DNA of 64,000 bases from Undaria pinnatifida (lineage: Eukaryota; Sar; Phaeophyceae; Laminariales; Alariaceae): contig JABAKD010000017.1 in the NCBI GenBank assembly GCA_012845835.1, positions 858,001-922,000 on the forward strand. The letters are read 5' to 3'. The notes below the pieces were generated by a model. That model had not been told where the DNA came from. It saw only the letters and a program-made list of their open reading frames with translations, and did no database searches. Position numbers and translations under genes: made by a program. Within the stretch, counting starts at the first letter, position 1; each line of letters begins with the position of its first letter. Shown here piece after piece: positions 20,006 through 30,559 of the stretch.

Positions 20006-22120
20006 GTGCACGGAAACCACATAACCGGTGTGGAATGCATCAGTTAATAATGCAAACCCTGTAAGTCGTATTACCGGTGGGGGGAGGGCTGGGTGTTTTT
20101 GGGGGGGGGGGTCCAGCATGTTCAGGCCGCATAAATGTATAGGAGCTTACTGTACGCGTGATGCTAAGTCAAGCTGATGGTCGGGGTGGCGAAGAGGGAG
20201 GAGGCGGGAGGAGGTCAATTTGAACTTGAAGACCAAATTAACTATATTGGAACTACTGCATGAATGACTATCCTAGGAGGTAAATGGTGGCCGCAGACGG
20301 CGAAACTGGACGGGGATAGGATAAGCAACCAGTTTCATGCAATATGTGGAAAAGCGTAATGAGCGCCCAAATGTTGGAGGCGTCTCTATCAGGAGTAGGA
20401 ACGGTGATCCGTCTCCAAAGGGATGCGTGGTCAATTGCCGAATGACTAAGGCAAGCAAAAAATCAGTACGCCCCTCCACCCACACACAAACACTAACATG
20501 CTCTTCCTCCCCTGTCGCCCCACCCAGAAACAAAATATGCCAAATTAATATACACTTCCTGACAGTTGGTATCACTCCTTACCTTTCGAGCAATGATTTT
20601 CTCGCTACTATCTAGTCTACTTAACTCTTCCATGTCACAGTCGTCAAATTCCCTCATCTCCTCCTCTAACTCGTCCCGTTCCTCCTGGTATATATCATAT
20701 TATCCTGCTATGTGGGTCCTACTCTCTGTTGTTGTGCCACACGGGCACATACGTACGTGCACGTCCTCCCCCCAACTACTGGTATATCTCACTCTTCTTT
20801 CTGGTTGGTCCGGGCCCCCTGCATGAAATCCCAATTTCAGCTTTATCGCGTATTCCATTGGGCCGTTCAAATTCGTTTTCGTTCCTAAATCTTCTCTCAA
20901 CCCCCTATATACTAGAAATTGGTGGTGATGGGGCGCGGCCTCCATACCTGCAGTAGTCGTATCTGCTATTGATTAGCATCCTATATGAAGCTCCTCGCAA
21001 TTATTTGCATTGAGCGCGTCCCAGAACCAATTGCTTCTAGGGTAGATTGGCTCCAGATTCGTTCTGTTGAAGCTGCTCCCGTAAACATGTACGCGGCGCG
21101 GCCATCAGTCTGGATTGGACAGGTCGCCGAGGGCGTTGTACCCCGATTCGAATTGAGGGTGTACCCGTAGGTTCGACATTACTGCCTATGGTATTCCGAG
21201 CGAAAAGGGGTATGATGGCGGAGAGCTTAGGTTGTTGTTGTTCTCGACGCGCGTGTGGGCTTGTCGGTGTATTGTGCGGTGGTTACTCGGGAATTTTATG
21301 TGCGGCAGAACTAACTATACTCTTTTCTTCTCGGTAAACTTGAATTATCAAAAAGAATAAATTGGCCGTTTTATCACGTGTGTCGATTATTGAACAGATG
21401 TCGTGGATCAGTAATGTTTCCCAGTTCTGGTACGTTGGAATGATATTTTGAAAACTCGAAAAAATGATAGGAATCCAGTTTTGGTGGTGGTGAACACACA
21501 CGTTGCCGCACCTGCCTCGACGAACTCTCAAGGACTTACAGCAAAACCGGTTCGAGAAGAGTTGTCTGTTATTTGTGCGTGCACGGGACCCGTCGAGACT
21601 GGCCTTGATGCCGTGTACGTTGAGTGCAGTGGACAAACAAACGTGGCCGAAAAAAAGCTGACTTACACAAACAAACTCACAAGCACACACACAAACAGAA
21701 AAAGTCATTCAAGGCACCCTACCCTACCCTCGTGTGCGATCCGATAGGTAGAAGGGTTTTTTTCCGTGGAAAACCAAGAAAAAATAAGTCGCCTCGCGCG
21801 CCTCATTATGTACGTCTTGTGTTTTCCCTCTCTCAACTTATTTCTTAGCTCTGACATTTCCCTTTCCTCTATTATTATTTGTTTACTTCTGTCTTGTACC
21901 CACAAAACTTCTCTATAGACAGTGCTTCTTCGTCTTCCAAATCCTTCCATATATTCTCGGCTACGTTATTCCATCTGTTTCCAGCTCGCCCTTTTGTTAT
22001 TTTCTCCCATACTGCTCTATCAGCAATAGCTGGCAGCCTCTTTTCTGGCATCTCTTTCCTTTATGTCGACATTTCAACTCACGCCTCTACTGGTGTTTAG
22101 TGGATACATTCCTAGTTCTC
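20006..22120. other. intergenic, no gene supported
   Basis: A run of 14 G at about 20097-20110, a 100-codon minus frame at 20273-20575 and a 141-codon minus frame at 21283-21708 are present. None shows a domain. Their opposite strands are also open, so I do not call them. Confidence 0.4.
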
Positions 22121-22124
22121 TAGA

Positions 22125-23190
22125 CTACGCCAAGGTACGTATCCTGGTTACGATCGATAGATCATCTTTTCCCCACTTCCAGTTGAAAGTATTAGAGATG
22201 ATACTTACTGTCACATCCTCGTCAGAAGAAGAAGCGTCATCATGACCAGAGATTGGAGAATCGTCATCACGGGCTGGAGAATGGCCGCAAGAAGCTGGAG
22301 TACCTTTAACAGGATTTACACCTGCAATTTCGCCCAGGGACGTGCATTCTACTATGGCTGGGCCGCACCGGTGTACCGTATCACGAGACCACCTGCACAG
22401 GACCCAATCCAAGAGTCGAGGATACCTTTGACAACACCTACGTCAACACAGCACCGGGGACAAAGCCACCGACTACGTGGGTGGAGTTCACCTACTCCAA
22501 GAGAGACCCGTTTCGGATCTCGGAGGAGGAAACCCGGATGATTAAAATCTCCAATGACACACTTAGATGCCACCCACTTCACTGATCGGCATCGCCCGGA
22601 ATCCCCTGATCCGAAATTACCAGAGCTTGCATCTTGAAACCATGTTCGCATGGGATCTTCGAAGCAAAGTCATCTGGATCACCATCGCACATCGGAGCAA
22701 CTGCATCCGGGATCACTGTATCAACTTCATCTTGGATCACCGGAGCATCAGCTGGACCAAGATCATCACATGGGACCATTGAAGTCGCTGGATCATCGCC
22801 ATCTGAGACTACCAGACCGCCAGCTGAGCCAAGGGTCGACGGGTTGCACCACCTGCGTTTGGGCCACGCCTTGGAACCAAGCTCAAGAACGAAGCAGATC
22901 GCAAGGAGGAGCTTCACACGCTCACAACAACAGAATGAAAGCCGTGGGAAAATCCCGAGACAGGATCTCCGGAATCAACAAAGGACAATCAACAGCCACT
23001 GGCGACATCTCCGGCCTTCGTGTACACCCGCAAGCCAACGTCAGGCTTCCTCTCCATCCTGGACAAAGAGCCCATAAAACCCGAGTCCAAGACGCAGAGA
23101 CCGTCTGCATAACTAACAGTCGAGGCGGAGCTGATAATAGCAATCAGGTTTGAGGGAAAGGCAGCCACCTACGTCTTCAACTCCAAGATA
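22125..23190. other. GC-richer block with degenerate GGATCA repeats
   Basis: The block is coding-like in composition and open on both strands in several frames (112 codons minus at 22579-22917; 147 and 167 codons plus at 22634-23077 and 22650-23153). The sequence contains many degenerate copies of a roughly 15-bp GGATCA(C/T)CGGAGCATC word (22660-22810), which explains the multi-frame openness. It could be an old retroelement coding region or a degenerate satellite. No catalytic motif is seen. Confidence 0.4.
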
Positions 23191-23235
23191 CAAAGTTAAG
23201 CTTCAAGTCGCAAGCGACGGACATCGGATCAAGCT

Positions 23236-23306
23236 CATCTAACGACGTCTACACAAACAACGTCTACACCGACAACGTCTACACCGACAACGTCTACGCC
23301 GACTAG
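23236..23306. repeat. 15-bp tandem repeat ACAACGTCTACACCG
   Basis: About four copies of ACAACGTCTACACCG or close variants lie in tandem, ending in CGTCTACGCCGACTAGG. Confidence 0.85.
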
Positions 23307-23589
23307 GTCAGCCACTGGGAGTGTGAGATGCGTTGTCTCTTCATCAAAGCTGTACGTAGAGTGTCGCATGTTCTCTGTGTACGGGGCGAGCGAAAACAAC
23401 GACCGGTGCTGTGAACGGTTTGGAGATTGCGAAATATCGCAGTAGGTACCAAGTAAGAATACAAGTCGAATACTTAATTTGGACTGGATGGTTGAATCTT
23501 AAATTTGACTACGCCATCCCCGGTACCTTCAGGATATACGACTGGAGAACGAACCACCTGGATAAGAAAACATGGAAGACTAGGATACA

Positions 23590-23755
23590 GTAGAGGTGAC
23601 ACTACAGTGGAATCCGAAGGGTGCGCCAGCTAGCGTTGGGTTGCGGGCGCAAATGAGTTAAATCGACACACGACGCGTACAAAAATAGGTGGAAGTGTGG
23701 TGAGCTTAAGCTCTATTTTTCCTCGTCCGCCGGAGGAAAAGTAAAAAAAAACACC
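23590..23755 (+). repeat. dispersed repeat GTGGAAGTGTGGTGAGCT, copy 1
   Basis: The ordered words GCGCCAGCTAGCGTTGGG, AAATCGACACACGACGCGTA, GTGGAAGTGTGGTGAGCT and TCCGCCGGAGGA recur at 42360-42500 and 58560-58735 in the same orientation. The shared length is about 150 bp and may represent the 3' end of a retroelement (inference). Confidence 0.8.
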
Positions 23756-23837
23756 CTAGGTGATGTCTCTCTAGAATAAGTGGTCTTATCTAGTTGTAAA
23801 TCACTGGCAGTGCCTCTTTGTTTCTTTACTTGCGACG

Positions 23838-24045
23838 GCAGTAGTAGCAGTAGCAGTAGCAGTAGCAGTAGCAGTAGCAGTAGCAGTAGCAGTAGCAGAA
23901 GCAATAGCAGTAGCATTAGCAGTAGCAGTAGCAGTAGCAGTAGCAGTAGCAGTAGCAGTAGCAGTGGCAGTGGCAGTGGCAGTAGCAGTAGCGGTAGCAG
24001 TAGCAGTAGCAGTAGCAGTAGCAGTAGCAGTAGCAGTAGTAGTAC
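23838..24045. repeat. (AGTAGC)n hexanucleotide array
   Basis: About 34 copies of a GCAGTA hexamer with a few variants (GCAATA, GCATTA, GTGGCA, GCGGTA). It translates as poly-Ser, poly-Val/Ala or poly-Leu in different frames, and none of these is a real gene. Confidence 0.95.
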
Positions 24046-24049
24046 CTTC

Positions 24050-24314
24050 GACGTGTGCTACGACAAAATTGCACCATTTTTTCGCCAAGGTTCTTGCTGT
24101 TGGGAGATTAAGACATTTTTTTCTTGACCCAAAAATTGATTTGGATAAAAGTATAATGCTATGGTATCACATCGGATTGAAAAGTTTATGGCCTAGGTAC
24201 ACGACGATAATCATGCAAAAAAATGGTCTTTTTTCGACGATTTCGGGTTAAGGAGCCTCGACATTTGCGATCAATTTTTTCCGACGAAAGTTGATACCTC
24301 TATTGTAGCACGCA
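24050..24314. mobile_element. MITE-like element with GCGTGCTACG ends
   Basis: The left end is GTGTGCTACGACAAAATTGC (24053). The right end, read in reverse, is GCGTGCTACAATAGAGGTAT (ending 24314). The ends are inverted over about 14-20 bp. The interior is AT-rich and non-coding. It contains TTCGACGATTTCGGGTTAAG, a word found in related repeats at 44400, 46990 and (inverted) 48170 and 61705. The hexanucleotide array abuts the left end. Target duplications could not be fixed. Confidence 0.55.
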
Positions 24315-24875
24315 TTTTCCTATGCACTGCTAAAGCTTATCTGGAACAAAAAAAAAGTGCTATTAATATCACTTAATGAACAACGATACGACGCTCTTGG
24401 AACACGACGAAACATGTTGCAAAACAAGAATAAATTGGAGAGTTAAGGAGCTGCGGCAGGCAGAGAACGATTCAGCCAAGCATTGCCACCTCTGTCGCAG
24501 CGAGCATCTGATGTCCCGACCGGAATTCACGTGTAAAACACGACGGAGTCTAACACGAGTTTCCGTGTGACACGTCCTGGGATACAGTGGGTTCCAGCGG
24601 CACGTCCCACGACGTGATCAATCACTTCATGCGAGAGGGAGGTTTACGTGAGTGACCTATTCCATTTTTCGTCAGATGTCTACCGAGAAAGAAATCCTGG
24701 CTTGAGTGTAAGATGCAACACCGCGGCGCATAAACACCGCACACACTAAAGTTAAAGACTTCGCGGGGTCAGCAAGTAAGCGCCGCGATTATTCGTCGGG
24801 CGGTATCCGAACCCAACCATTGATTCCTGTGTGGTCACCCGTGGCATTTGTATCGTTTACGTCCGGAACTACGGT
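24315..24875. other. intergenic
   Basis: Nothing supported. Confidence 0.4.
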
Positions 24876-25125
24876 TTCCGTGGTAATTAATTTTGATGGG
24901 CTCCCGTGGAACGTCTGCGGGCTGCATGAGAACCAATGGGATTTCAGAACCCCATGGAAACTGCCCACGGGCTCCCGCGAGATGATCCCGTTGGTTCTCT
25001 TGGGAACTACCTGGGATCCCACGGGCTTCTGTGGGAACCCCCGGGACCTCTCCGGTCCCCTTGGGAAGCCCACGGTATGCCACGTAACGCCGTGGGGTCC
25101 CGTGAGGTGAACCATGGGACCCTAA
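24876..25125. repeat. degenerate CCCACGGG / TGGGAACC tandem sequence
   Basis: Short words of the type CCC(A/G)(C/T)GGG, TGGGAAC and GGTTC recur irregularly on both orientations about every 12-20 bp. The 108-codon minus frame here, rich in Gly-Pro-Val-Gly-Phe, follows the repeat and is not called. Confidence 0.55.
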
Positions 25126-25169
25126 CATCAAGGGCATGTTGTGGCGTTTTTTTGCCTTGGCAAGGATGT

Positions 25170-25690
25170 CCACATGGTGAGCCATTCGTGATTCCCCACC
25201 TTTCGGCGAGGGGGGAGGGCTTGCATACGTCGTCATTTAGTGGACGATGTCTAGTGGGCAGGCCATTCCCCCCCCCCCCCCCGTTGTGGCAATCGGAGGG
25301 AGTACTGCCTCTTGTGTCACAAGGGAGGACTTCCCCCTCCTTGTGGCAAGGGGACCCCCCCCCCCCCCCCCCCCCCTTTGGCAACGGGAGCCGGTCCTCC
25401 CCCTTTTGGATAGGAAGGGGATCCCCATCGTTGTGATAAACGGGGGGGGTCACCCAAGTAGTGGAAAGGGGAGGGGGTTCCACCCCTTGTGGCACGGGGG
25501 GGGGGGAGCTTACTTTATGGCAGAGGTGGGAATCCTCCTCCTCGAGGAAAGGGGGGAGGGGGTTGTGGCAGGAGATGGGACCCCTCTCCGTCAGGAAATG
25601 ACCCCCACCTTGTGGAAAGAAGGGACCTGGTGAGAAAGGGGGGGAGTGCCCTCCCCTTTGTGGCCGGGGGGGGTGGCGCGTCCAACCGTG
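25170..25690. repeat. C-tract / G-tract homopolymer block
   Basis: Poly-C runs of up to 24 bases (25269-25282, 25352-25375) are followed by poly-G runs (25441-25448, 25497-25506, 25639-25645, 25664-25669) separated by TTGTGGCAA(C/G)GGG-like words. This looks like a degenerate tandem repeat of about 30 bp whose homopolymers have expanded. The strand asymmetry, C-runs first and G-runs later, could support a large fold-back or G-quadruplexes. Confidence 0.75.
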
Positions 25691-25877
25691 TATTTACCCC
25701 TGCTCAGGTCTATCAGCGGAAAGATACAATAGCTGTCGCTAAAACGAGCGACAGCTGATAGAGGTAACTGTCGTCAGACGTGTGCGTCCACGGGCCATTG
25801 GTTCGTGTGACTGCGAGGGGCACCACAGGTGGAATAGAGCCGATGTGACGTTTGCTGTATTGTAATTGATGTGGTCA

Positions 25878-26519
25878 TTAGTTGGCCGCGACGGCGTTGA
25901 AGACGCCCATGCCTGTGTACCTATCCCGCGTGCTTTGTGCGAAGTCCACCAGCCTAGCCTCTTCCCGCAACCTAGCTTTCACGGTGTCGGAGTTTACAAG
26001 CTTGCCTATCCTGTCGAAACTCATTGGCTCTACCATGAGGTCCGCTAATCTTTTAGCCCTACTGAGACAGACGAAAGTAAGCCCCGTGCAGGCCTCCTTC
26101 GGCCCCAAGTCTATGACGGCCTCCTCTCACGTCTGCCCCTGTGATTTGTGCATAGTGATGGCCCAGCAGAGTCTCAACGGCAGTTGCGTCCTGACCTGCG
26201 TTCCCTCGTCCTGCCAAGTAGTGTCTACGGGAGAAATCGGCACACACCCTCTATATCTCTCCTGAGACGACCATTCCCCCCCTGAGTATCCTCTGAACTT
26301 GACGACAACGTAAAGGGGGAGGTTCGGCGGGGGCACGTCATCTGCAAACGCCAACTCGACGACTTGACCTCGAATACCGTTCACGAGTCCAACTTGTTGG
26401 TACAGGTTCTTCGTGAGCATGACCTTGGGTCCCTTAGCTAGGTAGATGTCCCTCTCAAGCCCCTCCGCCGTGTCTGCTGTCGCCCTTCTGCCGTTGGCGC
26501 ACGGACCGAGTTTGGGTCA
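25878..26519 (-). pseudogene. PIF1-type helicase C-terminal relic
   Basis: The minus strand from 26516 encodes the C-terminal part of a PIF1-like DNA helicase. In order it has an AKGPKVMLTKNL segment, the GLVNGIRGQV segment, and motif VI-like CWAITMHKSQGQT. A TGA at 26127-26129 interrupts the frame directly after SQGQT. The same frame then continues with AVIDLGPKEACTGLTFVCLSR, the usual last helicase block, through FDRIGKL and stops at 25878. A TGA also lies at the 5' edge (about 26517-26519), and the Walker A/B half is absent. PIF1-like helicases of this form occur as host genes and as parts of Helitron transposons in stramenopiles. No Rep/HUH motif is visible nearby, so the origin is undecided. 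Confidence 0.85.
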
Positions 26520-26639
26520 ATCGTCCCCAACGGACGTCTCTCCATGATGACCTACTTTCACCACGAGACAGGAGTAGATAACTCAGCAGGCACACCCCTA
26601 GCGGGCACACACTCTCCATGCCCGCTCTCCGCCGGCCAC

Positions 26640-26765
26640 TATTGTCGCCCGCTGCGCCCGTTGTCTGTGTGCTGCCCGCTGTGTGAGCGCTGTGTGCCGG
26701 CTGTGTGAGCGGTGTGTGCTGCTGTTTTTGCCCGTGTTGTGTGCTGTGTGTGTGTGTTTTGTTGC
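26640..26765. repeat. GTGTGTGC / GCTGTGTGAGCG low-complexity
   Basis: Short GCTGTGTG(A/C)GC words repeat in tandem (26660-26720), grading into (GT)n at about 26742-26757. Confidence 0.7.
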
Positions 26766-28400
26766 TCCGTGGTGGCGTGCCTACACCTGCAGTCTAAAAT
26801 CAAATGATCCCACACTAAAATCAAGTTGAGTCAAAGACACGCACGCAAACTACTTTTTTTTCGTGGGAACCTGTATTACGAGGCCCAGGTGTAGATTAGA
26901 AACTCGCTTCGCTCGAGTAATATTATTCTGATTTTCTGGCTCTCGTTCGATGCTTCTGTACATGTTGCTGCTGTGTCCCCCCTGTGTCCCCGTGGGAGTC
27001 GTCCGCATTTCTGGTCGTTTTATCGCATCGTCATCGTTTGGCGAACTGTCGAAGATGTTGTCGTACAAAACCTATTGTCGATTCGACTGAAAAAAAAGAA
27101 GTTTTCATTGATTGACATACCGAAACGCTCGATGGGATCCCCAACACAAACTGGCACCCCCACCGCACATCGTCGAATGAATGGCATCAATTTTGTGAGG
27201 CAACACGTACCGCACGCAGTTAGTTAGACTCTGCTCATGGACTCCATACCCTCTAAAGCGATAGATTGGAGAAAAACTAGTGGTAGAAACAGGAATGATG
27301 CAAGCGGGCGTCCAAAGTGGTTCCAACTACCGCCCCAACCATCGTTGACAAAAGCGTGTGCGTCCGTTTGATTCAAGGTGCGCTCTCTTCCGCCAATTGG
27401 CAGCAATTTACCAACTGTACGCGTGTGCGTGCGTTCAAACGCGTGTGCAGCTAGTAAATAAATGTCTGTTCTCACTACCCGAATGAATGCAATTCGCGCA
27501 CACTACTACTACTGCTGTTTTTCAGCCACTTGCGTGCAGTGTTGTAACATGCGTGCTGCTGCAGTATTAATAGTTTTTTCTTGCCCAACCACTTGCGTAC
27601 GGTATTGCATTTGTTTCGGACACATTATACAGTTTGCTTGGTCTTCCTGTTGTAGAGAGGCTATTATTATATTATATTATATTATATTATACTGTATATG
27701 TTAACGCCTCCGTGGTAAGAGTCGTTCTACGGTAGCCCCCCCCCCAACATTTCTTCAACGAAATCACCGGTTTCAAAACCAGCTCCCGGTCGTATCTACT
27801 GAAACACGATGTCCCTCGACACCCCGACGCCATCGATCGATAGACCTTTGCACGCAAGAAAATGTGTGGATGGATACCTTTCTTTCAATAGTATCCTTCC
27901 TTCTGTCGAGCAGCCCCAAAATGTTCGTCAAATGATATCGCTGGTTTTGGGGCTATCGTAGAATCAGTCGTAAGTAGTGTTCACTCGCCGAAATCATCTC
28001 CCGGTAACAACTCGCGAGTTCTCGGATACAGCAAAGAGAACCTACTCCTACGCCCCTACCTAGTACTGCAGTACGGCAGCGGTTCGGAAAAATCGAGGAT
28101 GTTGACAAAAGCTGGCTCGTTTTTTTACATTTTTCACGAAACACAACGCCCGCTGAGATGGAGGTGCCAGCAGTGCTTTAGGCTATAACATGCTTTCTGA
28201 ACGACGAGACTCGTCAACCTATTAACAACCTACTACTACTGAAGTATAAGTCTAACATGGTAATAACATGGTCGTCATAGCATTTCGGTAATATGAATAC
28301 ATTAATATGGATACAATACCTAGGCCATGGGACAGTTTGGTCGGCGCGTACTACGATAGAGACATATATATGGTATACCTCTTTTTGGCTGAAATGATTC
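26766..28400. other. intergenic; (TTATA)n at 27664-27695
   Basis: No supported gene. A short TTATA pentamer run lies at 27664-27695. Short frames on both strands lack domains. Confidence 0.4.
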
Positions 28401-28404
28401 GTGG

Positions 28405-28690
28405 ATGACCTACAATAGTCGGTGCTCTTCAACCTATAATAGTCGGTGCTCTTCAACCTATAATAATAATAGTCGGTGCTCAACCTACAATAATAATAGT
28501 CGGTGCTCTTCAACCTACAATAGTCGGTGCTCTTCAACCTATAATATTACGGGGGACCATAGTAAATAGGACCTACGGTACACACAAAAACCAATATATT
28601 TCCGTATTTTGACCAACAATGTTTGGTCCTATTTACTATGGTCCCCCGTAATAGTCGGTGCTCTTCAACCTATAATAGTCGGAAATAGGC
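28405..28690. repeat. 24-bp tandem array AGTCGGTGCTCTTCAACCTA
   Basis: The unit AGTCGGTGCTCTTCAACCTA + TAAT occurs about five times at 28418-28545 and resumes at 28653-28681, with small variants (CTACAAT; an added AATAAT). It is split by the hairpin element described next. Confidence 0.9.
28550..28648. mobile_element. hairpin MITE inside the 24-bp array
   Basis: A perfect 29-bp inverted repeat (28545-28573 and 28625-28653; core CGGGGGACCATAGTAAATAG) encloses a 51-bp loop. The flanks on both sides are the same 24-bp array, so the hairpin looks like an insertion. If TA is the duplicated target (28548-28549 and 28649-28650), the restored site nearly matches another junction of the array (CCTATAATAATAATAGTCGG). 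A TA target with CGGGGG... termini suggests a Tc1/mariner- or Stowaway-type MITE of 99 bp (inference). Confidence 0.7.
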
Positions 28691-28824
28691 CGTTTTGCTC
28701 TTCTTGCGTGGTTCTCGTCGTGCACCAAGGCCATGGGATATGTTCGTCCGGTGGTGGTGGCATTTTTTTTTTTGTTTTATTTTTTTTTCCTCCGAATTTG
28801 TTGTTGTTGGGAAAGGTCTTGCTA

Positions 28825-28885
28825 CGTTGAAGAACCTCAGAAAAAAACAACAATGGTTGGCCCGCCCCTATCGTAGCACGCGTCG
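28825..28885 (-). repeat. CCAACCATTGTTGTTTTT terminal module
   Basis: Read in reverse, it is ACGCGTGCTACGATAGGGGC, then GGGCCAACCATTGTTGTTTT. The same module occurs at 44646 (plus) and, reversed, at 61880-61935. See the findings on the terminal-inverted-repeat family. Confidence 0.6.
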
Positions 28886-28953
28886 GTCGGTCGGTCGGTC
28901 GGTCGGTCGGTCGGTCGGTCGGTCGGTCGGTCGGTCGGTCGGTCGGTCGGTCG
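28883..28953. repeat. (TCGG)n tetranucleotide array
   Basis: About 17 uninterrupted TCGG units. They translate as Arg-Ser-Val-Gly or Pro-Thr-Asp-Arg repeats, which are artefacts. The array begins directly at a GTAGCACGCG element end. Confidence 0.95.
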
Positions 28954-29237
28954 GGCTGCACTGTCTTCTTTCCCTACTACACTATTAATTGACCAGCTTT
29001 GGGGTGAGTTATAGTCTGTACAGTAGTTTATCAAGTGATCAAGTGATTACCCTCACAAAAAAGATAACGGGGTACGCCCTTTTTTTCGGTGGCGTATGTA
29101 GTAGTATAAACAATAGTAGGGCGTTACGCATCCACACACAGTCTTGGGATCTCGTTGCAATCGGCTCCGGTTCCGGTGCAAGCTTTCCACGACTTCAACA
29201 TATGTATCAACAACAAAGCGACTCTGAGGAAATCGTG

Positions 29238-29312
29238 CGCGGTGGATGGTGGGATTCGAACCTACGACCCAAAACCCCATGGTCTGTAGACGTGGCCATT
29301 CGGCAAGAAAGT
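29238..29312 (-). tRNA. tRNA-like sequence, probable pseudo-tRNA or SINE head
   Basis: On the minus strand TAGGTTCGAATCCCA gives a perfect tRNA T-loop/B-box, preceded about 45 nt upstream by TTGCCGAATGGCC, similar to a class-II D-arm/A-box. A CATCCACC 3' acceptor-like end follows, but I cannot find a matching 5' acceptor strand or a clean anticodon arm. It is therefore a decayed tRNA gene or the tRNA-derived head of a SINE. Confidence 0.35.
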
Positions 29313-29496
29313 AGAGGGTATTAGTCCGTTTGACCACTTGCAAAAGATTAATCAATTGCCTACCTTACAACAACAGTCAGTGCAGAAGGATGAAGAAACC
29401 CGCGCCCAGGTATGTATGCAAAACAAGCGCTTTTGCGAAGTAAGAATTATACTTTGCTACTATACCTTTTAACACCTTTATCTTCGTAGCACGCGT

Positions 29497-29539
29497 TTCC
29501 AACAACAACAACAATAACGACAACAACAACAACAACAGC

Positions 29540-29573
<34 letters not shown>

Positions 29574-29625
29574 ACAAAAACAACAACAACAACAACAACA
29601 ACAGCAACAACAACAACATCAACGT
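29497..29625. repeat. (CAA)n trinucleotide array
   Basis: About 40 CAA/AAC units with CGA, CAG and AAA variants. It sits directly after a TCGTAGCACGCG element end at 29486. The poly-Leu and poly-Val minus frames are artefacts. Confidence 0.95.
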
Positions 29626-29629
29626 ACAA

Positions 29630-30555
29630 TTCCGCGAACAAGATCCCAAGCAAAGACACTTACCATGGTATTATACAAAAATTGGCTCCTCCTCATATCT
29701 TAGAGTTCTCCACTCCACCCACCCACATGGTTAGGGAAACACGACAAGCGCAACAAGATTAGTTAGCCGATGGTCTAGAGGTATACATGTAAACCGAAAA
29801 CAACACGGAATATTTTTGAGCGATGTTGAATGGCTTTTCTCAGTGTCGACGAACCTCATCAGGGAGAATCATTCTCGGCGAAAAAACGCCCCTGTCTCTT
29901 ATGAACTACCAGGTATGAATTTCGAGCAGTGTGTCCCCGAAAAACCGGGGTGCAGTCCTATATGGGGGGTTGGAAATCGACGCAGCCAAATGTGATGCGT
30001 GTTTGTGTTCTGTGCCGTTACATCCATCCGCAACGTGCTCCGGGCGTGCAACTAAACAGGTGTGTTGGCCCCCCGCCGTTCACGTGGTGTACTGTGTGTA
30101 GCCCATATATATGTAGCTAGGTCAGAAGTTGGCTCTCAAAAGGGATAGAGTTTGAGTTACGGTAGGCTTCATTTTTGTTTTGTCGTTTCGCTCGTTTTTT
30201 TTTTCTATCTGTGATTTATTATGAGCGGTCGACGTTGCAATTGCGATGCCGTGCCGAAAATGGCAGAAAAAATGTAGCCACGCCTATGTGTATTGGATTT
30301 CAAGTGTAAAACGTTTTTAAACGAGCTTCGCTTAGCCGCCGACAACGCCAGCCGCCACAGTAAGGAGTTGATGTATCACCACAAAACAAATTTGTGGGGG
30401 TAACTAGTACTTGCAGATGCCACACGTGCCACCAACCACGTTATGATTTTCAGCTCAAGAGTGCTCCCCTCTCATGAAGGCTTCTTGATTTTCCCACGGA
30501 TCGTGACAAACAAACAGGGTTTCATGCGCGGTGGTGGTCACCGCTAAACGCAGCA
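29630..30555. other. intergenic
   Basis: Nothing supported. Confidence 0.4.
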
Positions 30556-30559
30556 GAAC

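Noticed and set aside
23713-24127. poly-Leu, poly-Ser and poly-Ala-Thr frames
   Set aside because: They are the translated (AGTAGC)n array.
29377-29659. poly-Leu and poly-Val minus frames
   Set aside because: They are the translated (CAA)n array.
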